Assembly: GCF_910591885.1 (NCBI RefSeq)
Contig: NC_063286.1
Location: 1,612,001-1,676,000 of the forward strand
Length of the DNA stretch: 64,000 nt
From: Bombus terrestris
Lineage: Eukaryota > Arthropoda > Insecta > Hymenoptera > Apidae
Reading direction: 5' to 3'
A program made the position numbers and the translations under genes. The number at the start of each line of letters is the position of its first letter. Position 1 is the stretch's first letter. Under the pieces are notes generated by a model. It saw only the letters and a program-made list of their open reading frames with translations. It was not told where the DNA came from and did not search any database. Positions 1 to 14,070 of this stretch are shown here, piece after piece.

Positions 1-480
1 AACGTTATACGTTATATAGTAATAGTATATAACGTTATACGTTATATAGTAATAGTATAGAACGTTATACGTTATATAGTAATAGTATATAACGTTATAC
101 GTTATGTAGTAATAGTATATAACGTTATACGTTATATAGTAATAGTATATAACGTTATACGTTATGTAGTAATAGTATATAACGTTATACGTCATATAGT
201 AATAGTATATAACGTTATACGTTATATAGTAGTAGTATATAACGTTATACGTTATATAGTAGTAGTATATAACGTTATACGTCATATAGTAATAGTATAT
301 AACGTTATACGTTATATAGTAGTAGTATATAACGTTATACGTTATATAGTAGTAGTATATAACGTTATACGTTATATAGTAGTAGTATATAACGTTATAC
401 GTTATATAGTATTAGTATATAACGTTATACGTGATATGGCAATACTATATAACGTTATACGTTATATAGTAATAGTATAT

Positions 481-510
481 AACGTTATACGTTATATAGT
501 AATAGTATAT
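481..510 (+). repeat. Reference consensus monomer with gapped dyad and linker
   Basis: This copy is a clean example of the commonest monomer. Joined to its neighbours it shows a 9-nt left arm TATATAACG, a 5-nt core TTATA and a 9-nt right arm CGTTATATA that is the exact reverse complement of the left arm. The 7-nt linker GTAATAG fills the rest of the period. Inside the dyad lies a perfect 12-bp palindrome TATAACGTTATA centred on AACGTT. Two ACGT tetramers sit 7 bp apart. The arms could pair as a 9-bp stem with a 5-nt loop in single-stranded DNA, or serve as a two-fold symmetric protein site; both are inferences. Confidence 0.9.
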
Positions 511-2100
511 AACGTTATACGTTATATAGTAATAGTATATAACGTTATACGTTATATAGTAATAGTATATAACGTTATGCGTTATATGGTAATAGTATAT
601 AACGTTATACGTTACATAGTAATAGTATATAACGTTATACGTTAATGCGTAATAGTATATAACGTTATACGTTAATGCGTAATAGTATATAACGTTATAC
701 GTTATATAGTAATATTATATAACGTTATACGTGATATGGCAATACTATATAACGTTATACGTTATATAGTAATAGTATAGAACGTTGTACGTTATATAGT
801 AATAGTATATAACGTTATACGTGATATGGTAATAGTATATAACGTTATACGTGATATAGTAATAGTATATAACGTTATTCGTGATATGGCAATACTATAT
901 AACGTTATACGTTATATAGTAATAGTATATAACGTTATACGTTATATAGTAATAGTATATAACGTTATACGTTATATAGTAATAGTATATAACGTTATAC
1001 GTTGTATAGAAATATTATATAACGTTATACGTTATATAGTAATAGTATATAACGTTATACGTTAATACGTAATAGTATATATCGTTATACGTTATATAGT
1101 AAGAGTATATAACATTATACGTTATATAGTAATAGTATATAACGTTATACGTTATATAGTAATATTATATAACGTTATACGTGATATGGCAATACTATAT
1201 AACGTTATACGTTATATAGTAATAGTATATAACGTTATACGTTATATAGTAATAGTATATAACGTTATGCGTTATATGGTAATAGTATATAACGTTATAC
1301 GTTATATAGTAACAGTATATAACGTTATACGTTATATAGTAATATTATATAACGTTATACGTGATATGGCAATACTATATAACGTTATACGTTATATAGT
1401 AATAGTATATAACGTTATACGTTATATAGTAATAGTATATAACGTTATACGTTATATAGTAATAGTATATAACGTTATACGTTATATAGTAATAGTATAT
1501 AACGTTATACGTTATATAGTAATAGTATAGAACGTTGTACGTTATATAGTAATAGTATATAACGTTATACGTGATATGGTAATAGTATATAACGTTATAC
1601 GTGATATAGTAATAGTATATAACGTTATTCGTGATATGGCAATACTATATAACGTTATACGTTATATAGTAATAGTATATAACGTTATACGTTATATAGT
1701 AATAGTATATAACGTTATACGTTATATAGTAATAGTATATAACGTTATACGTTATATAGTAATATTATATAACGTTATACGTTATATAGTAATAGTATAT
1801 AACGTTATACGTTAATACGTAATAGTATATATCGTTATACGTTATATAGTAATAGTATATAACATTATACGTTATATAGTAATAGTATATAACGTTATAC
1901 GTTATATAGTAATATTATATAACGTTGTACGTGATATGGCAATACTATATAACGTTATACGTTATATAGTAATAGTATATAACGTTATACGTTATATAGT
2001 AATAGTATATAACGTTATACGTTATATAGTAATAGTATATAACGTTATACGTTATATAGTAATAGTATATAACGTTATACGTTATATAGTAATAGTATAT

Positions 2101-2220
2101 AACGTTATACGTTATATAGTAATAGTGTATAACGTTATACGTTATATAGTAATAGTGTATAACGTTATACGTTATATAGTAATAGTGTATAACGTTATAC
2201 GTTATATAGTAATAGTGTAT
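2101..2220 (+). repeat. Four consecutive GTG-tagged monomers (domain D marker)
   Basis: Four adjacent monomers read TAATAGTGTA instead of TAATAGTATA, one A-to-G change repeated four times at 30-bp spacing. The same run of four occurs at 7621-7740, 19081-19200 and 49471-49590. A single substitution spread by local amplification and then copied with its domain explains this better than four independent changes. It is a useful tag for following D-domain descent. Confidence 0.9.
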
Positions 2221-2760
2221 AACGTTATACGTTATATAGTAATAGTATATAACGTTATACGTTATATAGTAATAGTATATAACGTTATACGTTATATAGT
2301 AATAGTATATAACGTTATACGTTATATAGTAATAGTATATAACGTTATACGTTAATGCGTAATAGTATATAACGTTATACGTTACATAGTAATAGTATAT
2401 AACGTTATACGTTAATGCGTAATAGTATATAACGTTATACGTTAATGCGTAATAGTATATAACGTTATACGTTATATAGTAATATTATATAACGTTATAC
2501 GTGATATGGCAATACTATATAACGTTATACGTTATATAGTAATAGTATAGAACGTTATACGTGATATGGTAATAGTATATAACGTTATACGTTATATAGT
2601 AATAGTATATAACGTTATACGTTATATAGTAATAGTATATAACGTTATACGTTGTATAGTAATATTATATAACGTTATACGTTGTATAGTAATATTATAT
2701 AACGTTATACGTTATATAGTAATAGTATATAACGTTATACGTTAATACGTAATAGTATAT

Positions 2761-2791
2761 ATCGTTATAACGTTATATAGTAATAGTATAT
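2761..2791 (+). repeat. Only off-length monomer (31 bp)
   Basis: This unit begins ATCGTTATAACGTT where its copies at 8281 and 19741 read ATCGTTATACGTT. One extra A near 2770 shifts the phase of every later monomer by one base. I found no other uncompensated length change in the window. The insertion lies in the dyad core and changes TTATA into the self-complementary TTATAA. Confidence 0.93.
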
Positions 2792-3060
2792 AACATTATA
2801 CGTTATATAGTAATAGTATAGAACGTTGTACGTTATATAGTAATAGTATATAACGTTATACGTTATATAGTAATAGTATATAACGTTATACGTTATATAG
2901 TAATATTATATAACGTTATACGTGATATGGCAATACTATATAACGTTATACGTTATATAGTAATAGTATATAACGTTATACGTTATATAGTAATAGTATA
3001 TAACGTTATACGTTAATGCGTAATAGTATATAACGTTATACGTTATATAGTAATATTATA

Positions 3061-3540
3061 TAACGTTATACGTGATATGGCAATACTATATAACGTCATA
3101 CGTTATATAGTAATAGTATATAACGTTATACGTTAATGCGTAATAGTATTTAACGTTATACGTTACATAGTAATAGTATATAACGTATAACGTTAATGCG
3201 TAATAGTATATAACGTTATACGTTACATAGTAATAGTATATAACGTTATACGTTAATGCGTAATAGTATATAACGTTATACGTTATATAGTAATATTATA
3301 TAACGTTATACGTGATATGGCAATACTATATAACGTCATACGTTATATAGTAATAGTATATAACGTTATACGTTAATGCGTAATAGTATTTAACGTTATA
3401 CGTTACATAGTAATAGTATATAACGTTATACGTTAATGCGTAATAGTATATAACGTTATACGTTACATAGTAATAGTATATAACGTTATACGTTAATGCG
3501 TAATAGTATATAACGTTATACGTTATATAGTAATATTATA
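3061..3540 (+). repeat. 240-bp higher-order repeat (8-mer), two adjacent copies
   Basis: Eight monomers in fixed order: GGCAATAC unit, TAACGTCATA unit, TTAATGCG ending TATT, TTACATAG, TTAATGCG, TTACATAG, TTAATGCG, TAATATTATA. Full copies start at 3061, 3301, 5491, 5881, 8581, 8821, 11011, 11401, 28501, 28891, 38221, 38611, 41731 and 42121. A shortened 150-bp form with a TAATGG unit lies between the 5491 and 5881 copies and in the homologous places. This is the clearest short higher-order unit in the window. Confidence 0.87.
3186..3190 (+). other. Inverted dyad core (TTATA to TATAA)
   Basis: The monomer starting at 3181 reads TAACGTATAACG. Its partner at 8701 reads TAACGTTATACG. Both arms are unchanged; only the 5-nt core is reverse-complemented. 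The flip is private to this copy. Confidence 0.88.
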
Positions 3541-6500
3541 TAACGTTATACGTGATATGGCAATACTATATAACGTCATACGTTATATAGTAATAGTATA
3601 TAACGTTATACGTTAATGCGTAATAGTATATAACGTTATACGTTATATAGTAATAGTATATAACGTTATACGTTATATAGTAATAGTATATAACGTTATA
3701 CGTTATATAGTAATAGTATATAACGTTATACGTTATATAGTAATAGTATATAACGTTATACGTTAATGCGTAATAGTATATAACGTTATACGTTACATAG
3801 TAATAGTATATAACGTTATACGTTAATGCGTAATAGTATATAACGTTTTACGTTATATAGTAATATTATATAACGTTATACGTGATATGGCAATACTATA
3901 TAACGTCATACGTTATATAGTAATAGTATATAACGTTATACGTTATATAGTAATAGTATATAACGTTATACGTTATATAGTAATAGTATATTACGTTATA
4001 CGTTATATAGTAATAGTATATAACGTTATACGTTATATAGTAATAGTATTTAACGTTATACGTTATATAGTAATAGTATAGAACGTTGTACGTTATATAG
4101 TAATAGTATATAACGTTATACGTGATATGGTAATAGTATATAACGTTATACGTGATATGGTAATAGTATATAACGTTATACGTGATATAGTAATAGTATA
4201 TAACGTTATACGTGATATGGTAATAGTATATAACGTTATACGTGATATAGTAATAGTATATAACGTTATACGTTAATGCGTAATAGTATATAACGTTATA
4301 CGTTATTTAGTAATAGTATATAACGTTATACGTTATATAGTAATAGTATATAACGTTATGCGTTATGTAGTAATAGTATATAACGTTATACGTTACATAG
4401 TAATAGTATATAACGTTATACGTTAATGCGTAATAGTATATAACGTTATACGTTATATAGTAATATTATATAACGTTATACGTGATATGGCAATACTATA
4501 TAACGTCATACGTTATATAGTAATAGTATATAACGTTATACGTTAATGCGTAATAGTATATAACGTTATACGTTATATAGTAATACTATATAACGTCATA
4601 CGTTATATAGTAATAGTATATAACGTTATACGTTAATGCGTAATAGTATATAACGTTATACGTTATATAGTAATAGTATATAACGTTATACGTTATATAG
4701 TAATAGTATATAACGTTATACGTTATATAGTAATAGTATATAACGTTATACGTGATATGGTAATAGTATATAACGTTATACGTGATATAGTAATAGTATA
4801 TAACGTTATACGTTATATAGTAATAGTATATAACGTTATACGTTATATAGTAATAGTATATAACGTTATACGTTATATAGTAATAGTATATAACGTTATA
4901 CGTTATATAGTAATAGTATATAACGTTATGCGTTATATAGTAATAGTATATAACGTTATACGTTATATAGTAATAGTATATAACGTTATACGTTATATAG
5001 TCATAGTATATAACGTTATACGTTATATAGTAATAGTATATAACGTTATACGTTATATAGTAATAGTATATAACGTTATTCGTTATATAGTAATATTATA
5101 TAACGTTATACGTTATATAGTAATAGTATATAACGTTATTCGTTATATAGTAATATTATATAACGTTATACGTTATATAGTAATAGTATATAACGTTATA
5201 CGTTAATGCGTAATAGTATATAACGTTATACGTTATTTAGTAATAGTATATAACGTTATACGTTATATAGTAATAGTATATAACGTTATGCGTTATGTAG
5301 TAATAGTATATAACGTTATACGTTATATAGTAATAGTATTTAACGTTATACGTTACATAGTAATAGTATATAACGTTATACGTTAATGCGTAATAGTATA
5401 TAACGTTATACGTTACATAGTAATAGTATATAACGTTATACGTTAATGCGTAATAGTATATAACGTTATACGTTATATAGTAATAGTATATAACGTTATA
5501 CGTGATATGGCAATACTATATAACGTCATACGTTATATAGTAATAGTATATAACGTTATACGTTAATGCGTAATAGTATTTAACGTTATACGTTACATAG
5601 TAATAGTATATAACGTTATACGTTAATGCGTAATAGTATATAACGTTATACGTTACATAGTAATAGTATATAACGTTATACGTTAATGCGTAATAGTATA
5701 TAACGTTATACGTTATATAGTAATATTATATAACGTTATACGTGATATGGCAATACTATATAACGTCATACGTTATATAGTAATAGTATATAACGTTATA
5801 CGTTAATGCGTAATAGTATATAACGTTATACGTTAATGCGTAATGGTATATAACGTTATACGTTATATAGTAATATTATATAACGTTATACGTGATATGG
5901 CAATACTATATAACGTCATACGTTATATAGTAATAGTATATAACGTTATACGTTAATGCGTAATAGTATTTAACGTTATACGTTACATAGTAATAGTATA
6001 TAACGTTATACGTTAATGCGTAATAGTATATAACGTTATACGTTACATAGTAATAGTATATAACGTTATACGTTAATGCGTAATAGTATATAACGTTATA
6101 CGTTATATAGTAATATTATATAACGTTATACGTGATATGGCAATACTATATAACGTCATACGTTATATAGTAATAGTATATAACGTTATACGTTAATGCG
6201 TAATAGTATATAACGTTATACGTTATATAGTAATAGTATATAACGTTATACGTTATATAGTAATAGTATATAACGTTATACGTTATATAGTAATAGTATA
6301 TAACGTTATACGTTAATGCGTAATAGTATATAACGTTATACGTTACATAGTAATAGTATATAACGTTATACGTTAATGCGTAATAGTATATAACGTTTTA
6401 CGTTATATAGTAATATTATATAACGTTATACGTGATATGGCAATACTATATAACGTCATACGTTATATAGTAATAGTATATAACGTTATACGTTATATAG

Positions 6501-7816
6501 TAATAGTATATAACGTTATACGTTATATAGTAATAGTATATTACGTTATACGTTATATAGTAATAGTATATAACGTTATACGTTATATAGTAATAGTATA
6601 GAACGTTGTACGTTATATAGTAATAGTATATAACGTTATACGTGATATGGTAATAGTATATAACGTTATACGTGATATAGTAATAGTATATAACGTTATT
6701 CGTGATATGGCAATACTATATAACGTTATACGTTATATAGTAATAGTATATAACGTTATACGTTATATAGTAATAGTATATAACGTTATGCGTTATATGG
6801 TAATAGTATATAACGTTATACGTTATATAGTAACAGTATATAACGTTATACGTTATATAGTAATATTATATAACGTTATACGTGATATGGCAATACTATA
6901 TAACGTTATACGTTATATAGTAATAGTATATAACGTTATACGTTATATAGTAATAGTATATAACGTTATACGTTATATAGTAATAGTATATAACGTTATA
7001 CGTTATATAGTAATAGTATATAACGTTATACGTTATATAGTAATAGTATAGAACGTTGTACGTTATATAGTAATAGTATATAACGTTATACGTGATATGG
7101 TAATAGTATATAACGTTATACGTGATATAGTAATAGTATATAACGTTATTCGTGATATGGCAATACTATATAACGTTATACGTTATATAGTAATAGTATA
7201 TAACGTTATACGTTATATAGTAATAGTATATAACGTTATACGTTATATAGTAATAGTATATAACGTTATACGTTGTATAGTAATATTATATAACGTTATA
7301 CGTTATATAGTAATAGTATATAACGTTATACGTTAATACGTAATAGTATATATCGTTATACGTTATATAGTAATAGTATATAACATTATACGTTATATAG
7401 TAATAGTATATAACGTTATACGTTATATAGTAATATTATATAACGTTGTACGTGATATGGCAATACTATATAACGTTATACGTTATATAGTAATAGTATA
7501 TAACGTTATACGTTATATAGTAATAGTATATAACGTTATACGTTATATAGTAATAGTATATAACGTTATACGTTATATAGTAATAGTATATAACGTTATA
7601 CGTTATATAGTAATAGTATATAACGTTATACGTTATATAGTAATAGTGTATAACGTTATACGTTATATAGTAATAGTGTATAACGTTATACGTTATATAG
7701 TAATAGTGTATAACGTTATACGTTATATAGTAATAGTGTATAACGTTATACGTTATATAGTAATAGTATATAACGTTATACGTTATATAGTAATAGTATA
7801 TAACGTTATACGTTAT

Positions 7817-7850
7817 ATACTATTACTATATAACGTATGACGTGATATAG
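7817..7850 (+). other. Inverted and converted patch in D copy 2
   Basis: The linker at 7820-7826 reads CTATTAC, the reverse complement of GTAATAG. The next core reads TATGA, the reverse complement of TCATA, which is the core of the TAACGTCATA variant found elsewhere. The following right arm is GTGATATA. The homologous place in copy 1 (2281-2340) is plain consensus. The patch combines inversion with sequence from another variant class, which looks like template switching or gene conversion. Confidence 0.75.
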
Positions 7851-8045
7851 TAATAGTATATAACGTTATACGTTAATGCGTAATAGTATATAACGTTATA
7901 CGTTACATAGTAATAGTATATAACGTTATACGTTAATGCGTAATAGTATATAACGTTATACGTTAATGCGTAATAGTATATAACGTTATACGTTATATAG
8001 TAATATTATATAACGTTATACGTGATATGGCAATACTATATAACG

Positions 8046-8050
8046 TATAA
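8046..8050 (+). other. Inverted dyad core
   Basis: The monomer starting at 8041 has core TATAA with both arms intact. The homologous unit at 2521 has TTATA. The flip is private to this copy. Confidence 0.87.
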
Positions 8051-8520
8051 CGTTATATAGTAATAGTATAGAACGTTATACGTGATATGGTAATAGTATA
8101 TAACGTTATACGTTATATAGTAATAGTATATAACGTTATACGTTATATAGTAATAGTATATAACGTTATACGTTGTATAGTAATATTATATAACGTTATA
8201 CGTTGTATAGTAATATTATATAACGTTATACGTTATATAGTAATAGTATATAACGTTATACGTTAATACGTAATAGTATATATCGTTATACGTTATATAG
8301 TAATAGTATATAACATTATACGTTATATAGTAATAGTATAGAACGTTGTACGTTATATAGTAATAGTATATAACGTTATACGTTATATAGTAATAGTATA
8401 TAACGTTATACGTTATATAGTAATATTATATAACGTTATACGTGATATGGCAATACTATATAACGTTATACGTTATATAGTAATAGTATATAACGTTATA
8501 CGTTATATAGTAATAGTATA

Positions 8521-11500
8521 TAACGTTATACGTTAATGCGTAATAGTATATAACGTTATACGTTATATAGTAATATTATATAACGTTATACGTGATATGG
8601 CAATACTATATAACGTCATACGTTATATAGTAATAGTATATAACGTTATACGTTAATGCGTAATAGTATTTAACGTTATACGTTACATAGTAATAGTATA
8701 TAACGTTATACGTTAATGCGTAATAGTATATAACGTTATACGTTACATAGTAATAGTATATAACGTTATACGTTAATGCGTAATAGTATATAACGTTATA
8801 CGTTATATAGTAATATTATATAACGTTATACGTGATATGGCAATACTATATAACGTCATACGTTATATAGTAATAGTATATAACGTTATACGTTAATGCG
8901 TAATAGTATTTAACGTTATACGTTACATAGTAATAGTATATAACGTTATACGTTAATGCGTAATAGTATATAACGTTATACGTTACATAGTAATAGTATA
9001 TAACGTTATACGTTAATGCGTAATAGTATATAACGTTATACGTTATATAGTAATATTATATAACGTTATACGTGATATGGCAATACTATATAACGTCATA
9101 CGTTATATAGTAATAGTATATAACGTTATACGTTAATGCGTAATAGTATATAACGTTATACGTTATATAGTAATAGTATATAACGTTATACGTTATATAG
9201 TAATAGTATATAACGTTATACGTTATATAGTAATAGTATATAACGTTATACGTTATATAGTAATAGTATATAACGTTATACGTTAATGCGTAATAGTATA
9301 TAACGTTATACGTTACATAGTAATAGTATATAACGTTATACGTTAATGCGTAATAGTATATAACGTTTTACGTTATATAGTAATATTATATAACGTTATA
9401 CGTGATATGGCAATACTATATAACGTCATACGTTATATAGTAATAGTATATAACGTTATACGTTATATAGTAATAGTATATAACGTTATACGTTATATAG
9501 TAATAGTATATTACGTTATACGTTATATAGTAATAGTATATAACGTTATACGTTATATAGTAATAGTATTTAACGTTATACGTTATATAGTAATAGTATA
9601 GAACGTTGTACGTTATATAGTAATAGTATATAACGTTATACGTGATATGGTAATAGTATATAACGTTATACGTGATATGGTAATAGTATATAACGTTATA
9701 CGTGATATAGTAATAGTATATAACGTTATACGTGATATGGTAATAGTATATAACGTTATACGTGATATAGTAATAGTATATAACGTTATACGTTAATGCG
9801 TAATAGTATATAACGTTATACGTTATTTAGTAATAGTATATAACGTTATACGTTATATAGTAATAGTATATAACGTTATGCGTTATGTAGTAATAGTATA
9901 TAACGTTATACGTTACATAGTAATAGTATATAACGTTATACGTTAATGCGTAATAGTATATAACGTTATACGTTATATAGTAATATTATATAACGTTATA
10001 CGTGATATGGCAATACTATATAACGTCATACGTTATATAGTAATAGTATATAACGTTATACGTTAATGCGTAATAGTATATAACGTTATACGTTATATAG
10101 TAATACTATATAACGTCATACGTTATATAGTAATAGTATATAACGTTATACGTTAATGCGTAATAGTATATAACGTTATACGTTATATAGTAATAGTATA
10201 TAACGTTATACGTTATATAGTAATAGTATATAACGTTATACGTTATATAGTAATAGTATATAACGTTATACGTGATATGGTAATAGTATATAACGTTATA
10301 CGTGATATAGTAATAGTATATAACGTTATACGTTATATAGTAATAGTATATAACGTTATACGTTATATAGTAATAGTATATAACGTTATACGTTATATAG
10401 TAATAGTATATAACGTTATACGTTATATAGTAATAGTATATAACGTTATGCGTTATATAGTAATAGTATATAACGTTATACGTTATATAGTAATAGTATA
10501 TAACGTTATACGTTATATAGTCATAGTATATAACGTTATACGTTATATAGTAATAGTATATAACGTTATACGTTATATAGTAATAGTATATAACGTTATT
10601 CGTTATATAGTAATATTATATAACGTTATACGTTATATAGTAATAGTATATAACGTTATTCGTTATATAGTAATATTATATAACGTTATACGTTATATAG
10701 TAATAGTATATAACGTTATACGTTAATGCGTAATAGTATATAACGTTATACGTTATTTAGTAATAGTATATAACGTTATACGTTATATAGTAATAGTATA
10801 TAACGTTATGCGTTATGTAGTAATAGTATATAACGTTATACGTTATATAGTAATAGTATTTAACGTTATACGTTACATAGTAATAGTATATAACGTTATA
10901 CGTTAATGCGTAATAGTATATAACGTTATACGTTACATAGTAATAGTATATAACGTTATACGTTAATGCGTAATAGTATATAACGTTATACGTTATATAG
11001 TAATAGTATATAACGTTATACGTGATATGGCAATACTATATAACGTCATACGTTATATAGTAATAGTATATAACGTTATACGTTAATGCGTAATAGTATT
11101 TAACGTTATACGTTACATAGTAATAGTATATAACGTTATACGTTAATGCGTAATAGTATATAACGTTATACGTTACATAGTAATAGTATATAACGTTATA
11201 CGTTAATGCGTAATAGTATATAACGTTATACGTTATATAGTAATATTATATAACGTTATACGTGATATGGCAATACTATATAACGTCATACGTTATATAG
11301 TAATAGTATATAACGTTATACGTTAATGCGTAATAGTATATAACGTTATACGTTAATGCGTAATGGTATATAACGTTATACGTTATATAGTAATATTATA
11401 TAACGTTATACGTGATATGGCAATACTATATAACGTCATACGTTATATAGTAATAGTATATAACGTTATACGTTAATGCGTAATAGTATTTAACGTTATA

Positions 11501-12120
11501 CGTTACATAGTAATAGTATATAACGTTATACGTTAATGCGTAATAGTATATAACGTTATACGTTACATAGTAATAGTATATAACGTTATACGTTAATGCG
11601 TAATAGTATATAACGTTATACGTTATATAGTAATATTATATAACGTTATACGTGATATGGCAATACTATATAACGTCATACGTTATATAGTAATAGTATA
11701 TAACGTTATACGTTAATGCGTAATAGTATATAACGTTATACGTTATATAGTAATAGTATATAACGTTATACGTTATATAGTAATAGTATATAACGTTATA
11801 CGTTATATAGTAATAGTATATAACGTTATACGTTAATGCGTAATAGTATATAACGTTATACGTTACATAGTAATAGTATATAACGTTATACGTTAATGCG
11901 TAATAGTATATAACGTTTTACGTTATATAGTAATATTATATAACGTTATACGTGATATGGCAATACTATATAACGTCATACGTTATATAGTAATAGTATA
12001 TAACGTTATACGTTATATAGTAATAGTATATAACGTTATACGTTATATAGTAATAGTATATTACGTTATACGTTATATAGTAATAGTATATAACGTTATA
12101 CGTTATATAGTAATAGTATT
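8521..12120 (+). repeat. Domain H, copy 2
   Basis: Repeats 3001-6600 at 5,520 bp offset almost base for base, including the TAATGG unit (near 11365), the TCATAG unit (near 10521) and the 240-bp units at 8581, 8821, 11011 and 11401. The part from about 10321 onward is also shared with 41041-42840 at 30,720 bp offset. Confidence 0.85.
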
Positions 12121-14070
12121 TAACGTTATACGTTATATAGTAATAGTATAGAACGTTGTACGTTATATAGTAATAGTATATAACGTTATACGTGATATGG
12201 TAATAGTATATAACGTTATACGTGATATGGTAATAGTATATAACGTTATACGTGATATAGTAATAGTATATAACGTTATACGTGATATGGTAATAGTATA
12301 TAACGTTATACGTGATATAGTAATAGTATATAACGTTATACGTTAATGCGTAATAGTATATAACGTTATACGTTATATAGTAATAGTATATAACGTTATA
12401 CGTGATATGGTAATAGTATATAACGTTATACGTGATATAGTAATAGTGTATAACGTTATACGTGATATGGTAATAGTATATAACGTTATACGTGATATAG
12501 TAATAGTATATAACGTTATACGTTATATAGTAATAGTATATAACGTTATACGTTATATAGTAATAGTATATAACGTTATACGTTATATAGTAATAGTATA
12601 TAACGTTATACGTTATATAGTAATAGTATATAACGTTATGCGTTATATAGTAATAGTATATAACGTTATACGTTATATAGTAATAGTATATAACGTTATA
12701 CGTTATATAGTCATAGTATATAACGTTATACGTTATATAGTAATAGTATATAACGTTATACGTTATATAGTAATAGTATATAACGTTATTCGTTATATAG
12801 TAATATTATATAACGTTATACGTTATATAGTAATAGTATATAACGTTATACGTTAATGCGTAATAGTATATAACGTTATACGTTATATAGTAATAGTATA
12901 TAACGTTATACGTTATATAGTAATAGTATATAACGTTATGCGTTATGTAGTAATAGTATATAACGTTATACGTTATATAGTAATAGTATAGAACGTTATA
13001 CGTTATATAGTAATAGTATATAACGTTATACGTGATATGGTAATAGTATATAACGTTATACGTGATATAGTAATAGTATATAACGTTATACGTGATATGA
13101 TAATAGTATATAACGTTATACGTGATATAGTAATAGTATATAACGTTATACGTTAATGCGTAATAGTATATAACGTTATACGTTATATAGTAATAGTATA
13201 TAACGTTATACGTTATATAGTAATAGTATATAACGTTATTCGTTATATAGTAATAGTATATAAAGTAATACGTTATATAGTAATAGTATATAACGTTATA
13301 CGTTAATGCGTAATAGTATATAACGTTATACGTTATATAGTAATAGTATATAACGTTATACGTTATATAGTAATAGTATATAACGTTATACGTTATATAG
13401 TAATAGTATATAACGTTATACGTTATATAGTAATAGTATATAACGTTATACGTTATATAGTAATAGTATATAACGTTATCCGTTATATAGTAATAGTATA
13501 TAACGTTATGCGTTATATAGTAGTAGTATATAACGTCATACGTTATATAGTAATAGTATATAACGTTATACGTTATATAGTAATAGTATATAACGTTATA
13601 CGTTATATGGTAATAGTATATAACGTTATACGTTATATAGTAATATTATATAACGTTATACGTGATATGGCAATACTATATAACGTTATACGTTATATAG
13701 TAATAGTATATAACGTTATACGTTATATAGTAATAGTATATAACGTTATACGTTATATAGTAATAGTATATAACGTTATACGTTATATAGTAATAGTATA
13801 TAACGTTATACGTTATATAGTAATAGTATATAACGTTATACGTTATATAGTAATAGTATATAACGTTATACGTTATATAGTAATATTATATAACGTTATA
13901 CGTGATATGGCAATACTATATAACGTTATACGTTATATAGTAATAGTATATAACGTTATACGTTATATAGTAATAGTATATAACGTTATACGTTATATAG
14001 TAATAGTATATTACGTTATACGTTATATAGTAATAGTATATAACGTTATACGTTATATAGTAATAGTATA
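12121..14070 (+). repeat. Domain G, copy 1
   Basis: Starts with a GAACGTTGTA unit and continues with alternating GTGATATGG and GTGATATAG monomers, then a run of near-consensus units, a TATGTAG unit, a GTGATATGA unit at 13081, and a TAACGTTATC unit near 13471. About 12121-13740 matches 42841-44460 (offset 30,720), and 12121-13200 matches 30541-31620 (offset 18,420). The monomer at 13261 is TAAAGTAATA, doubly changed, where 43981 is consensus. Confidence 0.82.

Larger units (their letters stand above)
1..3000 (+). repeat. Domain D, copy 1, with a K-type tail at its start
   Basis: Positions 1-420 carry TATGTAG, CGTCATATAG and TAGTAG variant monomers and end in a TATTAG linker. The rest carries GGCAATAC units, TTGTATA units, TTAATACG followed by TATCG, and ATTATA (CG to CA) units. 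The stretch realigns with 16951-19980 with few differences: one extra monomer at 17551-17580, scattered substitutions, and the single-base insertion near 2770. Parts recur at 6702-8520 and 47941-50340. No gene is present. Confidence 0.85.
3001..6600 (+). repeat. Domain H, copy 1
   Basis: Built mainly from alternating TTAATGCG and TTACATAG monomers, punctuated by a TAATATTATA unit followed by a GTGATATGGCAATAC unit and then a TAACGTCATA unit. Other markers include a TAATGG unit near 5845, a TCATAG unit near 5001, and TTACGTT units near 3991 and 6541. The TTAATGCG units introduce TAA stops, which is why open frames here are short. Copies occur at 8521-12120, 27061-29550, 36841-39090 and 40351-42840. 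Confidence 0.85.
6601..8520 (+). repeat. Domain D, copy 2
   Basis: Second D copy, within the 5,520-bp duplication. It holds a GAACGTTGTA unit, GTGATATGG/GTGATATAG units, TTGTATA units, TTAATACG-TATCG pairs and the GTG-tagged run at 7621-7740. It lacks the K-type tail found at 1-420. It differs from copy 1 mainly at 7817-7850 and 8046-8050. Confidence 0.83.
1181..12120 (+). repeat. Tandem duplication, offset 5,520 bp (184 monomers)
   Basis: Positions about 1181-6600 realign line by line with about 6702-12120. Going through by eye I found one clear isolated substitution (near 1754, A against G at the TTGTATA unit). The other differences are core flips (near 3186 in copy 1, 8046 in copy 2), an altered patch at 7817-7850 in copy 2, and one inserted base near 2770 in copy 1. 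Near-identity over 5.4 kb implies a recent event, or efficient homogenisation. The right ends diverge near 6570/12090. Confidence 0.88.

Noticed and set aside
2101..2220. GTG-tagged run as a regulatory element
   Set aside because: It is one substitution repeated by local amplification in D domains and has no associated gene.
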